Source: Lachnospiraceae bacterium
Lineage (GTDB): Bacteria > Bacillota > Clostridia > Lachnospirales > Lachnospiraceae
NCBI GenBank assembly: GCA_017622875.1
Contig: JAGAQG010000026.1
Coordinates: forward strand, 49,060 to 113,059
DNA length: 64,000 bases
Direction of reading: 5' to 3'
A program made the position numbers and the translations under genes. This document shows positions 17,348 through 26,916 of the stretch, in pieces (within the stretch, counting starts at the first letter, position 1; each line of letters begins with the position of its first letter). Below the pieces are notes generated by a model. The model was not told where the DNA came from. It ran no database searches and saw only the letters and a list, made by a program, of their open reading frames with translations.

Positions 17348-18421
17348 ATGTTTGATAAATTAGAGGACATGCTGGTTCGTTATGAAGAGATCATGAACGA
17401 ATTAAATGAGCCGGATGTAACAAATAATCAGGCGAGATTTCGTAAGCTGATGAAAGATCAGAGCGATTTAACTCCCCTTGTAGAAGCTTATACAGAATAT
17501 AAAAAATGTAAAGAGACTGTAACTGACAGCTTGGAAATGTTAGAAATGGAATCTGACGAAGAAATGAGAGAACTCTTAAAAGAAGAGTTGAATGATGCAA
17601 AGAAACGTATCGAAGAATTGGAAAATCATTTAAAGATCCTTCTTCTTCCAAAGGATCCTAACGATGATAAGAACGTTATCGTGGAAATCCGTGCAGGTGC
17701 AGGCGGAGATGAAGCAGCACTTTTTGCGGCTGAATTATACCGTATGTATGTACATTATGCAGAAGGACGCCGCTGGAAGGTAGAAACCATGGAAGTGGAT
17801 GATACAGGAATCGGCGGTATGAAGTCTGTAAACTTTATGGTTACAGGTAACGGTGCCTACTCTGTATTGAAATACGAATCCGGTGTACATCGTGTACAGC
17901 GTGTACCTGAAACAGAATCCGGCGGACGTATTCATACATCCACTGCATCCGTAGCAGTTATGCCAGAGGCAGAAGAAGTTGACGTACAGATTGATGAAAA
18001 AGATATTCGTATCGACGTTATGCGTGCTTCCGGTAACGGTGGACAGTGTGTCAACACAACAGACTCCGCTGTACGTTTAACACATTATCCGACAGGTATC
18101 GTTGTTTACAGCCAGACTGAAAAATCTCAGTTACAGAATAAGGCAAAGGCTTTTGCACTTCTTCGTGCAAAACTTTATGATATCGAACAGCAGAAGGCAC
18201 ATGATGCAGAAGCGGAACTTCGTAAGAGCCAGATCGGTACGGGAGATCGTTCTGAAAAGATCAGAACCTACAACTTCCCACAGGGACGTGTCACAGACCA
18301 CCGTATCAACCTGACAATCTACAAACTGGATAAAGTCATGAATGGTGACATTCAGGAGATTATCGATGCATGTATCGCAGCTGACCAGGCAGCGAAGCTG
18401 GCGAAGATGAATGAGAACTAA
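17348..18421 (+). CDS. prfA: Peptide chain release factor 1
   Basis: 357 aa. The catalytic GGQ is at 231-233 within [18 protein letters not shown]. The codon-recognition domain and the C-terminal helical region (DHRINLTIY) are present. It terminates translation at UAA and UAG. The unit DUF1385-prmC-prfA is tightly packed, and prmC modifies Gln233. Confidence 0.97.
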   Translation: MFDKLEDMLVRYEEIMNELNEPDVTNNQARFRKLMKDQSDLTPLVEAYTEYKKCKETVTDSLEMLEMESDEEMRELLKEELNDAKKRIEELENHLKILLLPKDPNDDKNVIVEIRAGAGGDEAALFAAELYRMYVHYAEGRRWKVETMEVDDTGIGGMKSVNFMVTGNGAYSVLKYESGVHRVQRVPETESGGRIHTSTASVAVMPEAEEVDVQIDEKDIRIDVMRASGNGGQCVNTTDSAVRLTHYPTGIVVYSQTEKSQLQNKAKAFALLRAKLYDIEQQKAHDAEAELRKSQIGTGDRSEKIRTYNFPQGRVTDHRINLTIYKLDKVMNGDIQEIIDACIAADQAAKLAKMNEN

Positions 18422-18432
18422 TAAAATAATTC

Positions 18433-18461
18433 TTGACAAATAAAATAGGATTATGTATACT
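18433..18461 (+). promoter_or_regulatory. Strong promoter ahead of the amino acid transporter operon
   Basis: Perfect TTGACA (18433-18438), 17 bases, TATACT (18456-18461). The predicted transcript start is near 18468. Two terminator-like hairpins lie between it and the first gene. Confidence 0.8.
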
Positions 18462-18475
18462 GACCAAAATAGCAA

Positions 18476-18505
18476 GGGCGCTCAAAATTATTTGAGTGCC
18501 CTTTT
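18476..18505 (+). terminator. First leader hairpin, terminator-like
   Basis: Stem 18476-18486 with 18491-18501 (one G-T pair), four-base loop, then four Ts. It begins within about ten bases of the predicted transcription start, so it may stabilise the 5' end rather than terminate. Confidence 0.5.
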
Positions 18506-18528
18506 CATATGTACAGAAATTAAAACGA

Positions 18529-18569
18529 AGGCGTTTTTCTTTTAAGGTAAAAGAAAAACGCCTCTTTTT
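18529..18569 (+). terminator. Second leader hairpin, strong terminator or attenuator
   Basis: A perfect 15-bp stem (18529-18543 with 18549-18563), five-base loop, then CTTTTTA. It ends only about 12 bases before the ribosome binding site of the first operon gene, so expression must read through or start elsewhere. Confidence 0.75.
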
Positions 18570-18592
18570 ATTCCTGTTGAGAGGAGTTCATT

Positions 18593-19315
18593 ATGATTAA
18601 ACTGGAAAATATCGACAAATATTTCGGAAATCATCATGTGTTGAAAAATGTGAATCTGGAAGTAAAGGAAGGAGAAAAACTGGTCATCATTGGTCCTTCG
18701 GGTTCCGGGAAATCCACAACTGTCCGCTGCATGAACTTTTTAGAAGAACCAACCAGTGGACATGTTTATATCAATGGACAGGAATTAACTGCAAAGAATA
18801 AAACAAAACTGGTAAGAGACACAACTTCTATGGTTTTCCAGCAGTTCAACCTTTATCCGCATATGACGGTGCTAAAAAATCTGACGCTGGCTCCAATGAA
18901 ACTGCACCATAAAACAAAGAAAGAGGCAGAAAATCTGGCATACCATTACTTAAAGGTTGTCGGGTTGGAAGACAAAGCGCATGTCTATCCAACTACCCTC
19001 TCTGGTGGACAGCAGCAGCGTATTGCAATTGCCAGAGCCTTATGTGCTCAGACAAGAATTATCCTGTTTGACGAACCGACTTCCGCATTGGACCCGGAAA
19101 CGATTCAGGAGGTTTTGGATGTTATGATCAGACTGGCAAAAGAAAATATTACCATGGTCGTTGTAACTCACGAAATGGGATTTGCCAGACAGGTGGCAGA
19201 TCGTATTGTATTTATGGCAGACGGTCAGATTATTGAGGAAGGAACTCCAGATTGTTTCTTTGAAAATCCAAGAAATGAACGTGTGAAACAGTTCCTTGGA
19301 AAAATTATTCGGTAG
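18593..19315 (+). CDS. glnQ: Polar amino acid ABC transporter ATPase (GlnQ-like)
   Basis: 240 aa ABC ATPase. Walker A GPSGSGKST near residue 34, the signature LSGGQQQR near 136, Walker B ILFDEPTS near 158, and the H-loop VVTHEMGF. Closest in style to GlnQ/HisP proteins for polar amino acids. It forms a complete transporter with the three following genes. First gene of a ten-gene run reaching 27849; the leader contains two hairpins that may attenuate it. Confidence 0.93.
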   Translation: MIKLENIDKYFGNHHVLKNVNLEVKEGEKLVIIGPSGSGKSTTVRCMNFLEEPTSGHVYINGQELTAKNKTKLVRDTTSMVFQQFNLYPHMTVLKNLTLAPMKLHHKTKKEAENLAYHYLKVVGLEDKAHVYPTTLSGGQQQRIAIARALCAQTRIILFDEPTSALDPETIQEVLDVMIRLAKENITMVVVTHEMGFARQVADRIVFMADGQIIEEGTPDCFFENPRNERVKQFLGKIIR

Positions 19316-19350
19316 TACTACAAATTTAAATATTTTAGGAGGAATGCATT

Positions 19351-20259
19351 ATGAAAAAAATGAAAAAATGGTTAGCACTTGGACTGGCAGCAGCCATGTC
19401 AATGATGGTGCTTACCGCATGTGGAAGTGAAGAAGCAACAGAAGAGGAAAAACCAGTTGTAGAAGAGGCGGCAGAGAAAACAGCAGAACCGGAAGAAACT
19501 GCAGTGTACCCGGAAGATGTGCAGGCAATCGTAGACCGTGGTGTATTAAAAGTCGGTGTCAAAAACGCAGTTCAGGGATTTGGTTTCCAGGACCCATTGA
19601 CAAATGAATATTCCGGTATGGAAATATCACTTGCAAAAATGATCGCGGATGCTCTCGGGGTTGATGTAGAATACACAGCAGTCACAGCAGCTACAAGAAC
19701 AGAACTCTTAGATTCAGGTGATATTGACTGTGTGCTTGCAACTTTTACGATCACAGATGAAAGAAAAGAGAGCTGGGATTTCTCAACTCCATATTTTACA
19801 GACCATGTAACAGTTTTGGTTGAAGATGTCAGTGGAATTGCAAGTCTTGCAGATTTAACAGATAAGACAGTTGGCGTATCCTCAGGTTCTACATCTGCAA
19901 AATCATTAGTAGAAGCATTAATCGAAGGCGGATACATTACAGGCGAAGGCTATGATACGGAAACATTCGACCCGGCTACATGGACAGAAGGTGTTAAATT
20001 CCAGCAGTATGATGATTATCCAACAATCTCTACTGCACTTAGCGCAGGCGAAGTAGATGCATTCTGTGTCGATAAATCCATCCTTGCAATTTATCATACC
20101 GATGGACGTTCTTACATAGAAGAAGAATTTGCACCTCAGGAATATGGTGTAGCGACAACAAAAGATTCAGGTCTTTCTGCACTGGTTGAGGAACTGGTAC
20201 AGGGATGGCTTGAGGATGGAACAATTGACGGTCTGATCGCAGAAAATGGATTAAATTAA
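19351..20259 (+). CDS. Amino acid ABC transporter substrate-binding lipoprotein
   Basis: 302 aa. Signal peptide with lipobox LTAC (lipidated Cys near residue 25), a Glu-rich linker, then an SBP_bac_3 fold beginning VLKVGVKNAVQGFGFQDP. The segment VEYTAVTAATRTELLDSGDIDC and the later GVSSGSTSAKSL are typical of polar amino acid binders. It is anchored outside the membrane and delivers substrate to the permeases encoded next. The exact amino acid is not predictable. Confidence 0.93.
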   Translation: MKKMKKWLALGLAAAMSMMVLTACGSEEATEEEKPVVEEAAEKTAEPEETAVYPEDVQAIVDRGVLKVGVKNAVQGFGFQDPLTNEYSGMEISLAKMIADALGVDVEYTAVTAATRTELLDSGDIDCVLATFTITDERKESWDFSTPYFTDHVTVLVEDVSGIASLADLTDKTVGVSSGSTSAKSLVEALIEGGYITGEGYDTETFDPATWTEGVKFQQYDDYPTISTALSAGEVDAFCVDKSILAIYHTDGRSYIEEEFAPQEYGVATTKDSGLSALVEELVQGWLEDGTIDGLIAENGLN

Positions 20260-20290
20260 AACACCGTCAAATTCAGGTGGAGGAAACATT

Positions 20291-21046
20291 ATGTCAGGAT
20301 TTTTTTCATTAAAAGCATGGCATCAGGTATGGACGTATCGGGAAACGTTCGAGCTTGGACTGCTGAATACTGTAGAGACAGCTCTGGTGGGAGTGCTTTT
20401 GTCATTGGTTCTCGGGATTTTTTTCGGGCTGATGGCAACCAGCGGAAAGAAATGGTTAAAATGCATCGCGCGTATTTATGTGGAAGTAATCCAGAATACA
20501 CCGGTGCTTTTACAGATTTGTTTCCTCTACTATTCCCTTGCATTTTCCGGTCACAGTATGGGAATCATTGCAACTGGCATGATCTCTCTTGGAATTTATA
20601 CAGGTGCTTATATGGCAGAAGTATTTCGTGCAGGAATCGAGGCAATTCCTGGGGGACAGTTTGAGGCAGCACATGCACAGGGATTTGGATATGTGGGAAT
20701 GATGTATCACATCATCCTCCCACAGAGCATTAAGATCATTCTCCCGCCAGCGGTGAATCAGGTGGTGAACTTAATCAAAAACACTTCCTGCCTGTACATT
20801 ATTGGAGGCGCTGATCTGATTTCTCAGACCTATAATTTTGTTACAGGTGCAACGACAGGCGGAGCCTATGCACCGGCTTATCTGGTCTGTGGAGTCTTAT
20901 TTTTTATCATCTGTTTCCCGTTATCCAAGATGGCAAGTGCATGGGAGATGAATCTAAAGAAACGTGATCAGAAGATGGCTGTTTCTGTCAAAAGCAGAAA
21001 AATAGTGATGGCAGAAACAGGAGAACGAAAGAAGGTGGCAGTATAA
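20291..21046 (+). CDS. Amino acid ABC transporter permease 1
   Basis: 251 aa HisM/GlnP-type permease with about five membrane helices. It starts with GLLNTVETALVGVLLSLVLG and carries the ATPase-contacting EAA loop near residue 125 (EAAHAQGFG, then ILPQSIK). It ends one base into the next permease gene, so translation is coupled. It probably forms a heterodimer with that permease. Confidence 0.92.
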   Translation: MSGFFSLKAWHQVWTYRETFELGLLNTVETALVGVLLSLVLGIFFGLMATSGKKWLKCIARIYVEVIQNTPVLLQICFLYYSLAFSGHSMGIIATGMISLGIYTGAYMAEVFRAGIEAIPGGQFEAAHAQGFGYVGMMYHIILPQSIKIILPPAVNQVVNLIKNTSCLYIIGGADLISQTYNFVTGATTGGAYAPAYLVCGVLFFIICFPLSKMASAWEMNLKKRDQKMAVSVKSRKIVMAETGERKKVAV

Positions 21047-21819
21047 TGGAAGATTTACAGGCGAGCCTTTCCATATTACAAAATCCGGCAGTGCTCCTTT
21101 ACATTTTAAAAGGGGTCGCATTTTCAATGATTATTGCGCTCCTTGCAGTTGTCTGTGGAATATTGCTTGGATCTGTACTGGCACTGGTAAGAAATTATTG
21201 TACAAGTCAGAAAAATAAGGTTTTTGGATGGATTGCTACGATTTATATTGAGATTTTTCGAAACACGCCGCTTCTTTTGTGGATATTTATCTGCCTGATA
21301 GCGTGTCCGTGCCCTAAGCATTTTGAACGTCAGCTGTTTGGCCTGACTTCGGTAGAAACAAAGCTGTTATTTAAGGCAGCGGTGGCATTGATTTTATTTA
21401 CCTCTTCTGTAATTGCAGAAATTATCAGAGGCGGATTGAACTCAGTAGCTGCTGGTCAGTTTGAGGCGGGCCATTCCCAGGGGTTTAGTACCGTACAAAT
21501 TATGATCTATATTGTTTTGCCGCAGGCATTTAAAAATGTGGTTCCGACATTGCTAAGCCAGGTCATTACGACGATTAAAGATTCCTCTTACCTTGCAAAT
21601 ATAGCGACCATTGAGCTGATGTCCCGTGTAAAAAAGATATTAAGTTCTGCAAATATGTATAATGGAACAGGAGCAATTCACGTCTCAGATGTATTTATCC
21701 TTTTTGGATTTGCAGCGCTGATTTATTTCATCATTAATTATACCCTTTCCTGCATTGTAAGATATACTCAGAAAAGCAGGAAAACAGTGAACGGAAAGAT
21801 GTCATGGAACAACGTGTAG
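21046..21819 (+). CDS. Amino acid ABC transporter permease 2
   Basis: 257 aa, same family as the preceding permease. N-terminal helix ILKGVAFSMIIALLAVVCG, EAA loop AGHSQGFSTVQ with IVLPQAFKNVVPTL. Overlaps the following gene by 16 bases, tying the transporter to the downstream enzyme genes. Confidence 0.92.
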   Translation: MEDLQASLSILQNPAVLLYILKGVAFSMIIALLAVVCGILLGSVLALVRNYCTSQKNKVFGWIATIYIEIFRNTPLLLWIFICLIACPCPKHFERQLFGLTSVETKLLFKAAVALILFTSSVIAEIIRGGLNSVAAGQFEAGHSQGFSTVQIMIYIVLPQAFKNVVPTLLSQVITTIKDSSYLANIATIELMSRVKKILSSANMYNGTGAIHVSDVFILFGFAALIYFIINYTLSCIVRYTQKSRKTVNGKMSWNNV

Positions 21820-23135
21820 ATAAAGGTTCTGGTAAATGCTGTCTGCCGCCAGTGGGACTTCGTATTGTGAAATCAATGTTCGCAGTGTTTGGGTGCTATA
21901 TTATACATTTTATTCGTGGAAACGATGGGATTGTTTTCTACTCATTGCTGGCTGCGCTTTGGTGTATACAGGTCTATGTGGCAGACAGTAAAGCTAACGC
22001 AAGACAACGTTTTATAGGAACCTGTGTAGGGGCAGTTTATGGATTGATTTATTTGCTGTTGAGGGAAAGATTGGGAATGACTTTGAGCCGTTATGAAATG
22101 TTGGATGCCATGTTATTGTCCCTCATGATAGGAATTATCCTGTATACGACAGTATTGATGCAAAAGAAGAAAGCATCTTATTTTTCATGTGTCGTATTTT
22201 TTAGCATTGTGGTAAACCATGTAGCAGATGCAAATCCATACCTGTTTGTATGGAACAGATTTCTGGACACTGTCATTGGTATTGTGATTGGAGTATGGGT
22301 CAATACATTGCACCTTCCAAGAAAAAAGCGCCGGGATATTCTGTTTGTATCTGGTCTTGATGATACATTGATTAATAAAAAAGATCTGATGAGTGATTAC
22401 AGTCGTATTGAACTGAACCGTATGCTGGATGAAGGTGTAAACTTTACAATTTCTACGGTTAGAACGCCAGGGTCAATGATTGATGTGGTGCGTAATATCC
22501 ATCTGAAGCTTCCAGTCATTGCCATGGACGGAGCAGTTCTTTACGACATTTATGAAAAAACTTATCTGAAAATATATATCATTTCCAAGGAAGAATCGAA
22601 GAAAATCTACAACCTTGTACAAAAAGAAGGACTGACCTGTTTTACTAATGTGATTAAGGATGACATCCTTTCTATCTATTATGAAAAATCAGGAGAACAA
22701 GTACACGAACAGCTTGTAAAACAGCTCCGCAGATCTCCGTATAGAAATTATATTCAGGCACCTTTACCGGAAAATGAAGAAGCAGTCTACTTTATGCTTC
22801 TTTATCCTGCAGAAGTAATAGAAAGGTTCTATAAAAAAATGGAATCAGAAGGAATCACTAAGAAATTGAAAGTAAAAAAATATCCGTCGGATGATTACCC
22901 GGGCTATTCTTATATAAAGATTTATAACAGGAATGCCAAAAAAGAAAACATGATAGAGTATCTGAAAAGTCAGCTAAGAATTGAAAAAGTCGTGACCTTC
23001 GGAAGCATTCCAGAACATTATGACATAGTCGTAAATGATGGAAATATGAATAAAGTCGTGAAATGTTTGAAAAAAGGTTACGAACCTGTAAGTTTTCAAA
23101 TTTTAAATAAGTGGAAATACCACGAACAGCAATAA
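21804..23135 (+). CDS. FUSC-like membrane domain fused to a degenerate HAD domain
   Basis: 443 aa. Residues about 20-170 hold five or six membrane helices resembling the N-terminal part of aromatic-acid exporter/FUSC proteins. Residues about 178-440 resemble a Cof-type (IIB) HAD phosphatase, with VIAMDGAVLYD in the cap-proximal region. The catalytic DxDxT motif reads GLDDT, so Gly184 replaces the nucleophilic Asp, and the usual GDGxND of motif IV is replaced by FGSIPEHYD. The domain should be catalytically dead and may sense or scaffold. It overlaps the permease upstream and lies 15 bases before the ATP-grasp gene. Function unknown. Confidence 0.75.
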   Translation: MEQRVDKGSGKCCLPPVGLRIVKSMFAVFGCYIIHFIRGNDGIVFYSLLAALWCIQVYVADSKANARQRFIGTCVGAVYGLIYLLLRERLGMTLSRYEMLDAMLLSLMIGIILYTTVLMQKKKASYFSCVVFFSIVVNHVADANPYLFVWNRFLDTVIGIVIGVWVNTLHLPRKKRRDILFVSGLDDTLINKKDLMSDYSRIELNRMLDEGVNFTISTVRTPGSMIDVVRNIHLKLPVIAMDGAVLYDIYEKTYLKIYIISKEESKKIYNLVQKEGLTCFTNVIKDDILSIYYEKSGEQVHEQLVKQLRRSPYRNYIQAPLPENEEAVYFMLLYPAEVIERFYKKMESEGITKKLKVKKYPSDDYPGYSYIKIYNRNAKKENMIEYLKSQLRIEKVVTFGSIPEHYDIVVNDGNMNKVVKCLKKGYEPVSFQILNKWKYHEQQ

Positions 23136-23150
23136 AAGGGAGGATATTGT

Positions 23151-24470
23151 ATGTATGATATGGACTTACTAGAAAGGACAGACACAGTAAATGAGCTGCT
23201 GGCCAGATATGGTGTAAAATTCGGTATTTATAAGAATAATACCTTTAAAGAGCAGCTTTTTCCTTTCGATGCCATCCCAAGAATCATTCAAAAACAGGAA
23301 TTTTCCTATCTGGAAAAAGGCTTGAAACAGCGTGTGATGGCATTAAATCTTTTCTTGAAAGATATCTATAGTGAGAAAAAAATCGTAAAAGACAAAGTGA
23401 TTCCAGATGATTTTATCTATACATCCAGCGGATACATGGCAGAATGTGAAGGTGTTGCCCCGATAAAAGATATTTATTCCCATATTTCAGGAATTGATCT
23501 GGTACAGGGAAAGGACAAACAGTGGTATGTGTTGGAAGATAACTTAAGAGTGCCTTCGGGAGCTTCTTATCCAATGATCGCCAGAGAACTTTGTAGGCGA
23601 AGCAGTCCGGCTACCTTTGAAAACATGAAGCTGGAAGACAACAGAAATTATGCAAAACTTCTTAGAAAGACCATGGATCATGTAAATATAGGCGGTCACA
23701 CAGTCATACTGACACCGGGACGATATAATGCGGCATATTTTGAGCATTCTTATCTGGCGGAACAGACGGGAGCGCATTTAGTAGGTAGTGCAGATCTGCG
23801 TGTGGAAAATGATAAACTTTATTATGTTACATATGATGGAAAATTGAAATGGGTCGGAGCAGTCTATCGTCGTATTTCTGATGAATTTCTTGATCCAATC
23901 AATTTTTATCAGGGCTCTTTGATTGGTGTACCACATCTTTATGATGTGTTCAAAAAAGGAAATGTTGCACTTTTGAATGCACCGGGAAATGGAATTGCAG
24001 ATGATAAAGGAATTTATTATTTCGTACCGAAAATGATTCGCTACTATTTGGGCGAAGAGCCAATTTTACAGAATGCGCCGACTTATCTGCCATTCTATGA
24101 GGAAGATCTAAAGTACGTATTGGATAATTTTGATAACCTGGTATTAAAAGATGTGGCAGAAGCAGGCGGCTACGGTGTGGTCTTTGGAAGTAAAATGACA
24201 AAACAGCAGAAGGAGGAATTTATTGCACTTCTGAAAAAGGAGCCAAGACGCTTTATTGCTCAGGAAGTCATTGACTTTTTGGATATTGATATTCTGGAGC
24301 AGGGAAAAATGGTTCCAAGAAAGGCGGACCTTCGTGCGTTTGTCCTTATGGCGGACGAACCAATGGTATGGAAAAGCGGCCTGACCAGATTTTCCAGAAA
24401 TCCGGATTCCTTCATCGTAAATTCATCTCAGGGAGGAGGCTTTAAAGACACATGGGTATTATCTCAGTAG
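23151..24470 (+). CDS. Circularly permuted ATP-grasp protein (COG2308 type)
   Basis: 439 aa. Family hallmarks are in order: YVLEDNLRVPSG near 125-136, LLNAPGNGIADDKGIY near 276-291, GGYGVVFG near 341-348, DLRAFVLM, and the C-terminal VNSSQGGGFKDTWVL. Such enzymes are predicted to form amide or peptide bonds using ATP, but products are largely unknown. The gene overlaps the alpha-E gene by 19 bases and is followed by a transglutaminase gene, the standard trio for this family. It has an AAAGGGAGG site before the ATG. Confidence 0.9.
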   Translation: MYDMDLLERTDTVNELLARYGVKFGIYKNNTFKEQLFPFDAIPRIIQKQEFSYLEKGLKQRVMALNLFLKDIYSEKKIVKDKVIPDDFIYTSSGYMAECEGVAPIKDIYSHISGIDLVQGKDKQWYVLEDNLRVPSGASYPMIARELCRRSSPATFENMKLEDNRNYAKLLRKTMDHVNIGGHTVILTPGRYNAAYFEHSYLAEQTGAHLVGSADLRVENDKLYYVTYDGKLKWVGAVYRRISDEFLDPINFYQGSLIGVPHLYDVFKKGNVALLNAPGNGIADDKGIYYFVPKMIRYYLGEEPILQNAPTYLPFYEEDLKYVLDNFDNLVLKDVAEAGGYGVVFGSKMTKQQKEEFIALLKKEPRRFIAQEVIDFLDIDILEQGKMVPRKADLRAFVLMADEPMVWKSGLTRFSRNPDSFIVNSSQGGGFKDTWVLSQ

Positions 24471-25114
24471 AACAGGCGGACAGATTATTCTGGCTTGGCA
24501 GATATTCCGAGCGTGTATATACAACCTTAAAATTATATTCCAGCAGCTTTGATGAGCTCATTGACGGAATCGCAGATAAATATGAAGATTTCTGCAGAAA
24601 GATCGACATTCCGGATGTTTACGGTTCCAAAGAAGTATTTCTGACCAGTTATCCATTTGATGAGAATAATCCGGATTCTGTCATCAGCAATCTGATGAGA
24701 GCTTATGACAATGCAATTGAGCTTCGTGATGAAATTGGTTCAGAAGTTATCTCCTACATTCAGCTGGCGATTTATGCCATGAATAAAGCAAAGATCAGCG
24801 GGGCTCCACTGATAGAAATGCAGAAAGTCATTGATAATATTCTGGCTTTCTGGGGAATCGCAGATGATGAAATTGATTCCGAACATATTAGAAATATAAT
24901 TAAGACAGGGAAACGAATCGAACGAATTGACCTTTACGCACGTCTGCAGATTTCCCGCAGAGAGCTGGTCAGGGAGGTAGACCGACTGATGCCGAGGGTA
25001 GAACGAAGTGGTCTGACCTATGATTCCGAAAAACTGACCTTATTAAAAGAACTTGTAGATGCACCGGAGATTGATTATTATAGGGTCGTAAGAGAAGTAG
25101 AATCAATCTTGTAA
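24452..25114 (+). CDS. Alpha-E domain protein (DUF403, COG2307)
   Basis: 220 aa, shorter than the roughly 310 aa of many proteobacterial relatives. The opening ISVEQADRLFWLGRYSERV is diagnostic; the remainder is almost all helix with a Glu-rich character. No enzymatic motif is recognised. It is nearly always encoded beside a circularly permuted ATP-grasp and is assumed to work with it, perhaps as partner or carrier. Overlaps the ATP-grasp gene; translation is probably coupled. Confidence 0.9.
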   Translation: MGIISVEQADRLFWLGRYSERVYTTLKLYSSSFDELIDGIADKYEDFCRKIDIPDVYGSKEVFLTSYPFDENNPDSVISNLMRAYDNAIELRDEIGSEVISYIQLAIYAMNKAKISGAPLIEMQKVIDNILAFWGIADDEIDSEHIRNIIKTGKRIERIDLYARLQISRRELVREVDRLMPRVERSGLTYDSEKLTLLKELVDAPEIDYYRVVREVESIL

Positions 25115-25127
25115 AGGAGCTGATCAA

Positions 25128-25928
25128 GTGAAAACACTGCATTTCGATTACTGGATGGAAATCTCGTACACAGAGCCTGTGACGGAATGTCATTATACGT
25201 TTAAATGTCTGCCAAAGGATACGGATATGCAGCAAATATCAGAACTGAAAGTAGAAATTATGCCCCATCATGATTACCAGAGGGGAGAAGACTCCTGGGG
25301 AAATGTGATGATCTACGATGATCTGTATCAGAAACATGACCGGTTTGGATTTCATATTCAAGGAACTGCTAAGACAGGTCTGACAGTAGGTGAAAAAGAA
25401 AATTCTGGAGAACTTGTGGGTCCTTATAGTTATCCTTATGGACTGAACAAAGCTGGAGATAGAATTAAAGCCTATTATAAAAAAGTGATAGAAACGATGG
25501 GAGAATCCTGTGCTTCTGCCTATGAAACTGCAATGTATTTTATGAACTGTCTGTATCGGGATTTTACTTATGAAAAATGGATTACAGATGTAAATACCAC
25601 CGCAGAAGAGGCATGGCACTTAAAACGGGGTGTTTGCCAGGACTATGCCCACATTTTTATTGCAATGTGTCATCTTGCCAAAATTCCTGCCCGCTATGTG
25701 ACAGGAATGATGACAGGGGAAGGCTACAGTCATGCCTGGGCAGAAATCTTGTCCGAGGGAATCTGGTATGGTGTTGACCCGACCAACGGGTGTACAGTGG
25801 GAGATTCCTATATTAAGATCGGCATGGGAAGAGATGCCAATGACTGCAAAATCAATAAGGGTATTATGACCGGCGGAGGATTGCAGACACAAAGCATCTG
25901 CGTTCGTGTAGAAGAGAAACCTGAGTAA
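25128..25928 (+). CDS. Transglutaminase-like cysteine protease family protein
   Basis: 266 aa. An N-terminal beta-rich segment is followed by the transglutaminase core with an intact triad: Cys170 in RGVCQDYAH, His202 in YSHAWAE and Asp217 in GVDPTNG. No signal peptide, so it acts in the cytosol. In COG1305 clusters with ATP-grasp and alpha-E, it is thought to cleave or transfer the amide product. The start has an AAAGGAG site. Confidence 0.9.
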   Translation: MKTLHFDYWMEISYTEPVTECHYTFKCLPKDTDMQQISELKVEIMPHHDYQRGEDSWGNVMIYDDLYQKHDRFGFHIQGTAKTGLTVGEKENSGELVGPYSYPYGLNKAGDRIKAYYKKVIETMGESCASAYETAMYFMNCLYRDFTYEKWITDVNTTAEEAWHLKRGVCQDYAHIFIAMCHLAKIPARYVTGMMTGEGYSHAWAEILSEGIWYGVDPTNGCTVGDSYIKIGMGRDANDCKINKGIMTGGGLQTQSICVRVEEKPE

Positions 25929-25957
25929 TCGGGGCGGATAAGAGGAGTAAAGTAAGT

Positions 25958-26908
25958 ATGGTAAAGACAGTTGCATCAGTGGGACTTCCTGTTGATGAAG
26001 TGCTTGAAATAAAGAAGAACAGAATTCTGCCGGAAGGAGAATCGGATGGAAAAAAGAAACGCATCAGCATTGTTACCGGTATTCACGGCGATGAGCTGGA
26101 AGGCCAGTATGTATGCTTTGAACTGATTCGCAGAATTGAAGAACATAAAGAATTATTAAAGGGAATCGTGGATGTATACCCTGCGATGAATCCGCTGGGA
26201 ATTGATTCCATTACCCGTGGAATTCCGGCCTTTGATCTGGATATGAACCGATTATTTCCAGGAAATAAAGATGGAGATATGACGGAATTTCTGGCATCCG
26301 GGATGATTGCTGATGTGGATGGTTCAGATGTCTGCATTGACATCCATGCCAGTAATATTTTTCTGACGGAAATTCCTCAGATTCGCATTAATGAACTGCA
26401 TAAAGAAAAGCTGATTCCACTGGCAAAAGAGCTGAATGTGGATTTTATTTGGGTGCATGGAGCCAATACTGTATTGGAATCCACCTTTGCCCATAGCTTA
26501 AACAGCAGAAATGTGCCAACCCTGGTTGTGGAAATGGGTGTTGGCATGCGTATTACGAAGGAATATTGTAATCAGCTTGTGGATGGTATTCTTCACCTGA
26601 TGGAGACTATGGAAATTTGGGCAGGAGAAACCATCGAACCCAGGAAACCAATTATTTCTGAGGATGCGGATGATGTGACCTATCTGAATGCACCGACAGC
26701 CGGTGTTTTTGTTCCACGTGTAAAACACTGGGAGCATTTGAAAAAAAGTGACGAGATCGGCTGGATTATTGATCCGCTGCATGGAAAAATACTGGAAAAA
26801 ATTTTATCTCCGGTGGATGGAATTCTTTTTACCATCAGAGAGTATCCGATTGTAGACCATGGCTCCCTCATTGGACGGTTATTGAGAGAAGAGGCGCGGA
26901 AGGAATAG
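25958..26908 (+). CDS. Succinylglutamate desuccinylase/aspartoacylase family protein, intact zinc site
   Basis: 316 aa M14-like metallohydrolase. Zinc ligands are complete: His43 and Glu46 in GIHGDE and His130 in DIHAS. DMNRLFPG near 90 fits the substrate-binding region, and a Glu in VVEMGVG could be the general base. The C-terminal beta domain (SPVDGILFTIREYP) is typical of AstE-like proteins. It should hydrolyse an N-acyl amino acid or similar amide in the cytosol. It sits 29 bases after the transglutaminase gene and 8 before its degenerate paralogue. Confidence 0.9.
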   Translation: MVKTVASVGLPVDEVLEIKKNRILPEGESDGKKKRISIVTGIHGDELEGQYVCFELIRRIEEHKELLKGIVDVYPAMNPLGIDSITRGIPAFDLDMNRLFPGNKDGDMTEFLASGMIADVDGSDVCIDIHASNIFLTEIPQIRINELHKEKLIPLAKELNVDFIWVHGANTVLESTFAHSLNSRNVPTLVVEMGVGMRITKEYCNQLVDGILHLMETMEIWAGETIEPRKPIISEDADDVTYLNAPTAGVFVPRVKHWEHLKKSDEIGWIIDPLHGKILEKILSPVDGILFTIREYPIVDHGSLIGRLLREEARKE

Positions 26909-26916
26909 GGAAAAGT

